From contig JAZODN010000065.1 of assembly GCA_045597045.1 (NCBI GenBank), positions 1 to 16,909 on the forward strand: a stretch of DNA of 16,909 nucleotides, written 5' to 3'. The notes below the pieces were generated by a model. The model ran no database searches, was not told the DNA's origin, and saw only the letters and a list, made by a program, of their open reading frames with translations. Numbering within the stretch: the first letter of the stretch is position 1; each line of letters opens with the position of its first letter. The translations under genes were made by a program, and so were the position numbers. The DNA comes from SIG588 sp045597045. GTDB lineage: Bacteria > Bacillota > Clostridia > Oscillospirales > Acutalibacteraceae. Positions 1 to 5,626 of the stretch are shown piece after piece.

Positions 1-29
1 CCGGCGACCGTATTTTCGGAACCAAATAA
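1..29 (+). CDS. C-terminal end of an upstream gene (partial, unidentified)
   Basis: The third reading frame is open from the window edge and ends at a TAA at 27-29. It would encode the last residues of a protein ending GDRIFGTK. A rho-independent-type hairpin begins five bases after the stop, which is the usual arrangement behind a real gene. Eight residues are too few to identify a family, so no function is proposed. The stop could also be a chance event in non-coding sequence. Confidence 0.35.
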
Positions 30-33
30 GTGC

Positions 34-66
34 GCAAAGCAGCCGTCAAGGCTGCTTTGCTATATC
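34..66 (+). terminator. Stem-loop, probable terminator of the upstream gene
   Basis: An 11-bp perfect stem is formed by 34-44 (GCAAAGCAGCC) and 50-60 (GGCTGCTTTGC) around a 5-nt loop. The tail after the stem (TATATC) is only weakly T-rich, so termination may be partial. No promoter is visible in the 23 bases between the hairpin and the mutY start, so mutY may depend on read-through past this structure. Confidence 0.5.
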
Positions 67-83
67 AAGAAGGAGGGAGTCAC

Positions 84-1163
84 ATGCCGTCGATGAAGGA
101 AGCCGTTGCTGCGTTACTGCTGTGGTATCGCCGCGAATCGCGCCCACTGCCATGGCGTTCTCCCATCACACCTTATCGCGTTTGGGTTTCGGAAATCATG
201 CTACAGCAAACGCGTATCGAAGCTGTCATTCCGTATTTTGAACGGTTCGTTGACGAGTTGCCCTCACCGCAAGCACTGGCCGCCGTGTCGGATGAACGGC
301 TGATGAAACTATGGGAAGGACTCGGTTACTACAACCGCGCCCGCAATCTCAAAAAAGCTGCACAGCAGATCTGTGAACGGCACGGGGGAGAACTGCCGCC
401 CGATTACGAGGCGTTGCTTGCGTTAGCCGGCTTCGGCGAATACACCGCCGGTGCGGTAGCCTCCATTGCGTTCGGTCTTCCGGTACCCGCTGTTGACGGC
501 AACGTACTGCGCGTGGTGGCACGCCTCACCGCAGATTTTGACGACGTGATGAAAACCGCCACACGTCGTCGACACACCCAAACGGTTAAAGAATGGTTGC
601 CTGCCGATGCCGCCGGCGATTTTAACGCGGCGCTGATGGAACTTGGCGAGCGCATTTGCTTGCCGAACACCGCACCGCACTGCGAACGGTGTCCCTTAGC
701 TTCCGTTTGTGAAGGAAACAAACAGCAAGTGGCTATCCTGCTGCCCGTGCGACGCACCAAATCCGCACGCCGCGTGGAACAACGCACCGTTTTCGTTTTT
801 ACGAGCGACGAAGCACACCCCCGTGTGCTGCTGCACAAGCGACCGTCCGACGGTTTGTTGGCCGATTTATGGGAACTGCCGCAAACCGAGACCGACGACT
901 CTGCCGCCGCGACCGAAAAAATGTGTGCAACCTACCGCGCCGACGTACAAAGCACGCGTTCTCTCGGCAGCGGTGTGCATATATTCAGCCACATCGAATG
1001 GCACATGAACGGCATTCAAATCCAAACCAAACCGTTTGCGGCACCGCCCGACCACGTGTGGGCGACATTAGAAGAGGTCAACACGCAGTATGCCCTGCCA
1101 ACTGCTTTTCGCCCGTTTTCAAAATTACTGCCGATTTTGTTAGAAAAGGAGCAAACCGAATGA
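84..1163 (+). CDS. mutY: A/G-specific adenine DNA glycosylase MutY
   Basis: MutY removes adenine mispaired with 8-oxoguanine or guanine, starting base excision repair. The protein is 359 aa. The N-terminal HhH-GPD domain carries the catalytic Glu37 (in SEIMLQQT), the hairpin near 112-130 (GFGEYTAGAVASIAFG) and the catalytic Asp138 (VDGN). A [4Fe-4S] cluster loop follows, C192-x7-C200-x2-C203-x5-C209, one residue longer in the first gap than the x6 of E. coli MutY. The C-terminal NUDIX-like domain (about 233-355) that senses 8-oxoG includes the conserved FSH (301-303). I chose the ATG at 84 because AGGAGGG lies at 71-77; the longer frame from position 30 would run through the upstream hairpin. 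The stop overlaps the next start (ATGA), so the two genes are translationally coupled. Length and motifs are normal for the family. Confidence 0.96.
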   Translation: MPSMKEAVAALLLWYRRESRPLPWRSPITPYRVWVSEIMLQQTRIEAVIPYFERFVDELPSPQALAAVSDERLMKLWEGLGYYNRARNLKKAAQQICERHGGELPPDYEALLALAGFGEYTAGAVASIAFGLPVPAVDGNVLRVVARLTADFDDVMKTATRRRHTQTVKEWLPADAAGDFNAALMELGERICLPNTAPHCERCPLASVCEGNKQQVAILLPVRRTKSARRVEQRTVFVFTSDEAHPRVLLHKRPSDGLLADLWELPQTETDDSAAATEKMCATYRADVQSTRSLGSGVHIFSHIEWHMNGIQIQTKPFAAPPDHVWATLEEVNTQYALPTAFRPFSKLLPILLEKEQTE

Positions 1164-1894
1164 ATAAAATCGTATTGGTTACCGGCGGCTCTCGCGGAAT
1201 CGGTCGCGCCACCGTGAAACATCTTGCTATGCGTGGCTGGCGCGTGGCTTTTACCTATTGCCATGCCGCCGAAAAAGCGCAGGAATTGGTGGAACAGCTG
1301 ACAGCCGAAGGGTCGGAGGTAGCCGCCTTTCATGCCGACCTTTGCAGTTTTGAAGCCGCCGATCGCTGTGTCGCCGCCGTAATCGACCGCTTCGGCCGCG
1401 TGGATGCCCTTGTGAATAACGCCGGTGTTTCTTCCATCGGCCTGTTTGGTGAGATTACAGCGGAGGAATGGGATCGCGTACTGTCGGTAGATCTGACAGG
1501 TGCTGCCGCGTGCTGCCGCGCTGCCATATCCGATATGCTGCGCCGTCACGAAGGGCGTATTGTAAATATCACTTCGGTCTGGGGTGTACACGGCGCCTCG
1601 TGCGAAGCGGCCTATTCTGCCGCCAAGGCCGGCATGATCGGCCTCACACGCGCACTCGCTAAAGAAATGGGGCCCTCCGGTATCACGGTGAATGCCGTTG
1701 CTCCCGGCGTTATTGACACCGATATGAACCGCGCACTCGATGACGAGACACTGCTCTCACTCGCCGCCGAAACCCCACTCGGACGTATCGGCACTCCACG
1801 TGACGTCGCCGCCGCGGTTGCGTTTTTGCTGTCCGATAACGCCGCCTTCATTACCGGACAAACACTGGGTGTAGATGGTGGTTTCGCTCTGTAA
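1160..1894 (+). CDS. ymfI: Short-chain dehydrogenase/reductase, likely YmfI-type EF-P 5-aminopentanone reductase
   Basis: This is a 244-aa classical SDR using NAD(P)H. The Rossmann fold shows TGGSRGIG (8-15), NNAG (86-89), the catalytic Ser139 and YSAAK (Tyr152, Lys156), and the C-terminal ITGQTLGVDGG (231-241). It resembles FabG, but residues 141-150 read WGVHGASCEA just before the YSAAK. From memory, a WG-x-x-GASCE block at this point is typical of YmfI-type proteins, which in Bacillus subtilis reduce the 5-aminopentanone modification on elongation factor P. That assignment rests on motif recall, not a search; 3-oxoacyl-ACP reductase is the alternative. The Asn that normally completes the SDR catalytic tetrad is Asp111 here (SVDLTG). 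The start at 1160 follows AAAAGGAG and overlaps the mutY stop by 4 bases, so the gene sits in the mutY operon. No fatty acid synthesis genes are adjacent, which weakens the FabG reading. Confidence 0.88.
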   Translation: MNKIVLVTGGSRGIGRATVKHLAMRGWRVAFTYCHAAEKAQELVEQLTAEGSEVAAFHADLCSFEAADRCVAAVIDRFGRVDALVNNAGVSSIGLFGEITAEEWDRVLSVDLTGAAACCRAAISDMLRRHEGRIVNITSVWGVHGASCEAAYSAAKAGMIGLTRALAKEMGPSGITVNAVAPGVIDTDMNRALDDETLLSLAAETPLGRIGTPRDVAAAVAFLLSDNAAFITGQTLGVDGGFAL

Positions 1895-1960
1895 ACGTTT
1901 CTTACGCTGTTTGCCGTTCACGAACACCAAAAGGAATTATGCCCAACTCGTGTGACGTTT

Positions 1961-1988
1961 TTTTGGTAAAATCGCCAAAATGTTTTTT
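1961..1988 (+). terminator. Weak AT-rich hairpin, possible terminator of the mutY unit
   Basis: TTTTGG (1961-1966) can pair with CCAAAA (1975-1980), extendable by a T-G wobble, and a run of six T follows at 1983-1988. The stem holds only two G-C pairs, so this is a poor terminator, but it is the only candidate in the 165 bases between the reductase stop and the next promoter. Confidence 0.3.
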
Positions 1989-2059
1989 ACAGTGTGGGAA
2001 ACAAACGGAAAAAAACGTTCAAAAAATGCGTAAAAGTTGTGAATTTTCGCCTTTTCCTC

Positions 2060-2088
2060 TTGCAATAATGAAAATTTTCGTGTAGAAT
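2060..2088 (+). promoter_or_regulatory. Sigma-A-type promoter for mazG-hup-rqcP
   Basis: The -35 element TTGCAA (2060-2065) and the -10 element TAGAAT (2083-2088) are separated by exactly 17 bp. The surrounding DNA is AT-rich. Transcription should start near 2095, giving a leader of about 40 nt before mazG. A short dyad GTTA-4-TAAC (2092-2103) lies at the expected start site and could bind a regulator, though it is short enough to be chance. Confidence 0.7.
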
Positions 2089-2132
2089 ATTGTTAATAAT
2101 AACTGCAGCGACACAACATAAGGAGTGGGAGT

Positions 2133-2951
2133 ATGCCCATTGAGTTTCCTGTAAAAGATCAGTATTCGATGGGGGATTTTCTCGATCTTATGGCAGCCCT
2201 CCGTTCACCGCAGGGGTGCCCGTGGGATCGTGAACAAACCCACGAAAGTATTCGTTCTAATTTTTTGGAAGAAACCCACGAAGCGATCGAAGCAATCAAT
2301 CAAAACGATGTCGACGGTCTGCGCGAGGAACTCGGCGATGTGTTGATGCAGGTTGTTCTGCATGCACAAATCGCCACCGAATCGGGCGAGTTCACTTTTG
2401 ACGACGTGGTAGACGAAGTGTGTCGCAAACTGATCATTCGTCATCCGCACGTGTTTGGCGATGCCATTGCCGACGATGCAGCCGCCGTGCTCAAAACTTG
2501 GGATTCGGTCAAGCGCTCCACCAAAGGTAAGGAGGGCGAAACTGCAACCCAGGCCGATCTTTTGCGCAACCTGCCGCGCTCTCTGCCGGCTTTGATGCGC
2601 GCCGCAAAGGTGCAAAGCCGTGCACGCCGCGTCGGGTTTGATTGGCCGGAGATCTCAGGTGCACTCGAAGCACTGGATAGCGAGACAGCAGAGTTCAAAG
2701 CTGCTATTGCTTCCGGTTCAACACAAGATATAGAAGAAGAACTCGGTGACCTGCTGTTTTCGGCCGTTAACGTCTCGCGTTTTGTAAACGTGGATGCCGA
2801 ACAGGCACTCACCCTTTCAACCGATAAATTCATCGCCCGTTTTGAAAAAGTCGAAATGCTGGCACGTGAACGCGGTTTAGATATGGCGCAAATGTCGATG
2901 GAAGCACTGGATGAGCTTTGGCGCGAAGCCAAAGTGCTCGTCGCTGATTAA
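2133..2951 (+). CDS. mazG: Nucleoside triphosphate pyrophosphohydrolase MazG
   Basis: MazG hydrolyses (d)NTPs, including non-canonical ones, to the monophosphate and pyrophosphate, and so cleans the nucleotide pool. The 272-aa protein has two MazG helical domains. The first is signalled by CPWDREQTH (29-37), the metal-binding EExxE (Glu46, Glu47, Glu50) and ExxD (Glu66, Asp69). The second carries a degenerate copy around 186-245, including EELGDLL (202-208). It lacks the N-terminal tetrapyrrole methylase-like domain of B. subtilis YabN and so matches the shorter E. coli-type protein. The ATG at 2133 follows AAGGAG (2120-2125) by 7 bases. It is the first gene after the promoter at 2060. Its position just ahead of hup and rqcP recalls the B. 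subtilis yabN-yabO neighbourhood. Confidence 0.95.
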   Translation: MPIEFPVKDQYSMGDFLDLMAALRSPQGCPWDREQTHESIRSNFLEETHEAIEAINQNDVDGLREELGDVLMQVVLHAQIATESGEFTFDDVVDEVCRKLIIRHPHVFGDAIADDAAAVLKTWDSVKRSTKGKEGETATQADLLRNLPRSLPALMRAAKVQSRARRVGFDWPEISGALEALDSETAEFKAAIASGSTQDIEEELGDLLFSAVNVSRFVNVDAEQALTLSTDKFIARFEKVEMLARERGLDMAQMSMEALDELWREAKVLVAD

Positions 2952-2997
2952 CCGACCCAAATCGGGTTTGTTTGTAACCCGTTGGTATAAATTCATT

Positions 2998-3003
2998 GGA
3001 GGT
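2998..3003 (+). promoter_or_regulatory. Ribosome binding site that sets the hup start
   Basis: GGAGGT sits 7 bases before the ATG at 3011. An in-frame ATG at 2996 overlaps this site and would add five residues that HU proteins do not have, so 3011 is the start. Confidence 0.85.
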
Positions 3004-3010
3004 ATATATC

Positions 3011-3286
3011 ATGAAAAAAGCAGAACTCATTGCAGCAGTTGCAGAGAAAGCCGGTCTGTCCAAGAAGGACGCTGAGAAGGCGGTTTCCGCTGTTCTCGAT
3101 ACTATCGTTGAGGCTGTCGCCTCCGGCGATAAGGTTGCGGTTGTCGGTTTCGGTACTTTTGAGACCCGTACCCGTAACGCTCGCACCGGTCACAACCCCC
3201 GCACCAAGGAAGCCATCACCATTCCCGCTTCCACTCAGCCCGTCTTCAAGGCTGGCAAGGCGTTCAAAGACGCTGTTGCGAAATAA
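3011..3286 (+). CDS. hup: DNA-binding protein HU
   Basis: HU is a small dimeric histone-like protein that bends and compacts DNA in the nucleoid. The protein is 91 aa, the usual length. The N-terminal helical dimerisation part (1-40) is followed by the family signature GFGTFETRTRNARTG (46-60), and the beta-arm contains NPRT (62-65), whose Pro63 intercalates between base pairs. It ends KAGKAFKDAVAK. The gene uses smooth, high-expression-type codons (many GTT, GCT, AAG) unlike its neighbours, in keeping with an abundant protein. It lies 59 bases after mazG and is followed by a hairpin. A TGGTATAAA extended -10-like string (2983-2991) lies just upstream, but it would start transcription inside the ribosome binding site and has no -35, so a private promoter is not established. 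Confidence 0.97.
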   Translation: MKKAELIAAVAEKAGLSKKDAEKAVSAVLDTIVEAVASGDKVAVVGFGTFETRTRNARTGHNPRTKEAITIPASTQPVFKAGKAFKDAVAK

Positions 3287-3298
3287 TTTGGCTTTTAC

Positions 3299-3340
3299 AG
3301 AAGCCGCCCTTTTGGGGCGGCTTCTTGCATTCTGTTTGGG
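3299..3340 (+). terminator. Rho-independent-type hairpin between hup and rqcP
   Basis: A stem of 11 bp (3299-3309 with 3315-3325), core GAAGCCGCCC/GGGCGGCTTC, closes a 5-nt loop. The downstream tract is T-rich but interrupted (TTGCATTCTGTTT). It begins 12 bases after the hup stop and ends just before the rqcP ribosome binding site. It probably lets hup be transcribed at a high level while only some transcripts continue into rqcP. Confidence 0.8.
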
Positions 3341-3349
3341 AGGCACGTT

Positions 3350-3592
3350 ATGCGCTTAGATAAATATTTAAAAGTTTCTCGCCTGATTAAACGTCGCACG
3401 GTTGCAAATGAGGCTTGCGACGCAGGCCGTGTGTTCGTAAATGGCAAGGCGGCACGCGCATCCTACGATGTGAAGGTGGGGGACATCCTCTCCATCCATC
3501 TCGGCACGCGCGAGCTGCGCGCCGAGATCGTTGACGTGCAAGAAACCGTCGCCAAAAACGACGCGGCTCTGTTATACAAACTGCTCGATTAA
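3350..3592 (+). CDS. rqcP: S4-domain RNA-binding protein RqcP (YabO)
   Basis: RqcP binds the large ribosomal subunit with RqcH during ribosome-associated quality control, when alanine tails are added to stalled nascent chains. The 80-aa protein is almost all S4 domain: MRLDKYLKVSRLIKRRTVAN (1-20) and then GRVFVNGKAARASYDVKVGD (26-45), the two halves of the S4 fold. The length and the RLDKYLK opening match YabO/RqcP. The related heat-shock protein Hsp15 (HslR) is longer and typical of Gram-negatives. The ATG at 3350 follows GGGAGG (3338-3343) by 6 bases. The proximity to mazG echoes yabN-yabO of B. subtilis. Transcription must read through the hairpin behind hup, since no promoter is visible in between. 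Confidence 0.9.
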   Translation: MRLDKYLKVSRLIKRRTVANEACDAGRVFVNGKAARASYDVKVGDILSIHLGTRELRAEIVDVQETVAKNDAALLYKLLD

Positions 3593-3596
3593 CCGT

Positions 3597-3640
3597 CACC
3601 CTACGTTGCCAAACGGGCACGTAGGGTGTTCTTATTTTTT
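3597..3640 (+). terminator. Rho-independent terminator after rqcP
   Basis: CACCCTACG (3597-3605) pairs with CGTAGGGTG (3620-3628), and TGCC (3607-3610) pairs with GGCA (3616-3619) after one bulged T. The loop is AAACG. The tail TTCTTATTTTTT follows directly. This closes the mazG-hup-rqcP unit. Confidence 0.9.
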
Positions 3641-3671
3641 CAAAAAAGAGAATAAAAGTTGCGACTTTGGA

Positions 3672-3700
3672 TTGCAATCTTTCCGATAAGTTGTTATAAT
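3672..3700 (+). promoter_or_regulatory. Strong sigma-A promoter for the miaB-mutSL-miaA operon
   Basis: The -35 element TTGCAA (3672-3677) and a perfect -10 TATAAT (3695-3700) are 17 bp apart. The -10 is of the extended type, TGTTATAAT from 3692. Transcription should start near 3707, giving a leader of about 43 nt. The same TTGCAAT string forms the -35 of the mazG promoter. Confidence 0.85.
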
Positions 3701-3726
3701 ATATAAAATAGGGTATTATTATCGGA
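3682..3726. promoter_or_regulatory. 8-bp inverted repeat flanking the miaB -10 element (possible operator)
   Basis: TCCGATAA (3682-3689) is perfectly repeated in inverse as TTATCGGA (3719-3726), with the -10 element and the expected start site between the arms. The arm centres are 37 bp apart. This could be a two-site operator or chance in AT-rich DNA. I recognise no known regulator site. Confidence 0.35.
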
Positions 3727-3749
3727 TACGTTCAATTAGGAAGTGAGTT

Positions 3750-5165
3750 ATGGCAACAATACAACATATTTCGAACGATGAGCTGGAACGGCAGTTCCTC
3801 TATGCAAAACAGGTGGCGGCTTATTACGAAACGCGCGGTATCGCACGTCCGTTGGCGTTTGTGCGCACCTTCGGCTGTCAGCAAAACGTTTCGGATTCGG
3901 AACACATTAAAGGCTTGTTAGAGCAAATGGGCTTTGCTTTTACAGAAGAACCGGGTGAAGCGGATTTCATCCTCTTTAACACCTGCGCCGTGCGTGAGCA
4001 CGCAGAAGACCGCGTGTTCGGAAACGTCGGCGCCATGAAAACTTATAAACGCCGCCGCCCGCATTTGCTGATTGCGGTGTGCGGATGTATGGTGCAACAA
4101 CCGCATAATGCGGCTCGCTTGCGCGAACACTATCCCTTCGTCGGGTTGGTATTCGGCACCCACGTGCTTCACCGTTTCCCGGAATTGATGCTGAATGCGC
4201 TCTCTTCGCGCAAGCCGGTGCATGAACTTCCGCAATGCGACGGTGTGATAGCCGAAGGCATCCCCGTCCACCGTGACGGTACCTTTAAAGCGTGGTTACC
4301 CATTATGTACGGGTGTAACAACTTTTGCACGTATTGCATCGTACCTCACGTGCGCGGTCGTGAACGCAGCCGTGCACCCGAAGCCATTCTGCAAGAAGCG
4401 CGTGAACTGGTAGCGCAAGGGTATAAAGAAATTACACTGCTTGGGCAAAATGTGAATTCCTACGGCAAAGGGGAAGCGCACGGCGTGGATTTCCCCGAGT
4501 TACTGCGCCGCATCAACGCGATTGAGGGAGATTTCCTCATTCGTTTTATGACCTCCCACCCCAAAGACGCCTCGCCGCGTCTGTTTGATACCATCGCCGA
4601 TTGTGAAAAAGTGTCTCGCCATTTCCACCTGCCGTTTCAATCGGGCAGCAACCGCATTTTGAAGGAAATGAATCGCGGTTACACCCGTGAGCAGTATTTG
4701 GATCTCGTGCGTTATGCGCGCCGTGTGGTTCCCGACATCGCTTTCACCAGCGACGTGATCGTTGGTTTCCCCGGCGAAACACGCGAAGATTTTGAACAAA
4801 CCGTCAGCTTGATTCGCGAAGTGGAATTCGTTTCACTTTTTACCTTCATTTTCTCTCCGCGCAACGGCACACCGGCCGCCTCCATGCCCGACCCGATCTC
4901 TGCCGAAGAAAAAAGTGCGTGGTTTGCGGAAATGAACCGCGTACAGGAGGATATTGCGGCCGAAAGACTCTCTCGCATGGTCGGCACCACACGGCGCGCC
5001 CTGATTGAAAGCGTGGGCGACGGTTTCTTGGAAGCGCGTCTCCCCGAAAACGTCGTCGTACGTGTGGAAGGCGACCCGTCTTTGGTCGGCAAGCACGCAA
5101 CCGTTACCGTTACCTCGGCCAAAAGTTGGATTGCACAAGGGCATATCGACTCAATCGAAGATTAA
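3750..5165 (+). CDS. miaB: tRNA-2-methylthio-N6-dimethylallyladenosine synthase MiaB
   Basis: MiaB is a radical-SAM methylthiotransferase that converts i6A37 to ms2i6A37 in tRNAs that read UNN codons. The 471-aa protein shows the full order. The N-terminal UPF0004 domain has the three ligands of the auxiliary [4Fe-4S] cluster, Cys43 (TFGCQQN), Cys79 (NTCAVRE) and Cys113 (CGCMVQ). The radical-SAM CxxxCxxC is Cys189, Cys193 and Cys196 (YGCNNFCTYCIVPHVRGRE). The C-terminal TRAM RNA-binding domain covers about 405-469. The N-terminal extension of about 35 residues is usual for Firmicutes MiaB. The ATG at 3750 follows AGGAAG (3738-3743). It is the first gene of the long operon. MiaA, which supplies its substrate, is five genes further along the same run. 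The related MtaB is less likely given the TFGCQ-NxSDSE motif. Confidence 0.96.
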   Translation: MATIQHISNDELERQFLYAKQVAAYYETRGIARPLAFVRTFGCQQNVSDSEHIKGLLEQMGFAFTEEPGEADFILFNTCAVREHAEDRVFGNVGAMKTYKRRRPHLLIAVCGCMVQQPHNAARLREHYPFVGLVFGTHVLHRFPELMLNALSSRKPVHELPQCDGVIAEGIPVHRDGTFKAWLPIMYGCNNFCTYCIVPHVRGRERSRAPEAILQEARELVAQGYKEITLLGQNVNSYGKGEAHGVDFPELLRRINAIEGDFLIRFMTSHPKDASPRLFDTIADCEKVSRHFHLPFQSGSNRILKEMNRGYTREQYLDLVRYARRVVPDIAFTSDVIVGFPGETREDFEQTVSLIREVEFVSLFTFIFSPRNGTPAASMPDPISAEEKSAWFAEMNRVQEDIAAERLSRMVGTTRRALIESVGDGFLEARLPENVVVRVEGDPSLVGKHATVTVTSAKSWIAQGHIDSIED

Positions 5166-5180
5166 AAAGGAGTTTTTACA

Positions 5181-5594
5181 ATGGATAAGATTTTGGAACT
5201 GACAAAAGACTTGGCACACGAAATTCAAATGGACGAGCGTTTTATCCGCTTGCAGATGGCGCAATCTGCCGCCGATGCCGATACAGATCTGCAAACGCTG
5301 ATCGGCGACTTCAATTTGAAGCGCATGGCACTCGCCACCGAAACGTCGAAGGATGACGATAAAAAAGACGCAGATAAGATCAAGCAGATCGATGAAGAAT
5401 TGCGTGCACTCTATGCTCGTGTGATGGAAAACGAAAACATGAAGGCGTTCAACGCCGCCAAAGCCGGCATGGATGAAATGATGAACGGCGTTTCGCGCAT
5501 TTTGACCCTGGCGGCACAAGGCGTCGATCCTGACAGCGCCGACATGGAAGCCGGTTGCAGCGGAAACTGTTCTTCCTGCGGCGGTTGCCACTAA
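5181..5594 (+). CDS. YlbF/YmcA (RicF/RicA) family protein with C-terminal cysteine cluster
   Basis: A 137-aa protein that is mostly helical and charged, with a Lys/Asp-rich linker (56-66) and helices at about 1-50 and 66-113, as expected of the YlbF/YmcA (Com_YlbF) fold. In B. subtilis two such proteins, with RicT (YaaT), form a complex that binds [4Fe-4S] clusters and affects mRNA processing by RNase Y, competence and sporulation. The gene lies between miaB and mutS, the place of ymcA (ricA) in B. subtilis, which supports the family call. The last 12 residues hold Cys126, Cys130, Cys133 and Cys136 plus a terminal His, a likely metal or Fe-S site. The ATG at 5181 follows AAGGAG (5167-5172). 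Whether it acts as RicA, RicF or a merged form cannot be told here; ricT is not in the window. Confidence 0.82.
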   Translation: MDKILELTKDLAHEIQMDERFIRLQMAQSAADADTDLQTLIGDFNLKRMALATETSKDDDKKDADKIKQIDEELRALYARVMENENMKAFNAAKAGMDEMMNGVSRILTLAAQGVDPDSADMEAGCSGNCSSCGGCH

Positions 5595-5626
5595 TGCTCA
5601 TTTTTATGTAAAGCGAGGTTCGGACC

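Noticed and set aside
869..1159. An upstream extension of the reductase frame to 869.
   Set aside because: The added residues are an out-of-frame reading of mutY, and the ATG at 1160 has a good ribosome binding site and begins the Rossmann fold directly.
1016..1591. A 191-codon frame on the minus strand opposite the mutY end and the reductase.
   Set aside because: It lies fully antisense to two genes with clear catalytic motifs; its translation shows no recognisable domain. The same holds for the 286-codon minus-strand frame at 7232-8092 opposite mutS.
1921..1934. GTTC-AC-GAAC at the end of the mutY unit (1917-1926) as an SOS (LexA) box.
   Set aside because: The Gram-positive LexA site is GAAC-4-GTTC; the arms here are in the opposite order and the spacing is wrong, and it lies behind a gene rather than at a promoter.
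1939..2085. A 48-codon + strand reading frame (four Cys, beginning MPNSCDVF) in the spacer before mazG.
   Set aside because: Its AAGGA lies only about 3 bases before the ATG, the composition is that of AT-rich spacer DNA, it runs through a possible hairpin and the -35 element, and its stop is part of the mazG -10. Chance is the better explanation unless relatives conserve it.
2952..2981. Two mutually exclusive short hairpins (ACCC/GGGT and CGGGTT/AACCCG) between mazG and hup, suggestive of an attenuator.
   Set aside because: Stems are only 4 and 6 bp, no T tract follows, and there is no leader peptide.
2983..2991. Extended -10-like TGGTATAAA upstream of hup.
   Set aside because: It has no -35 at a proper distance, and the start site would fall inside the hup ribosome binding site, leaving almost no leader.
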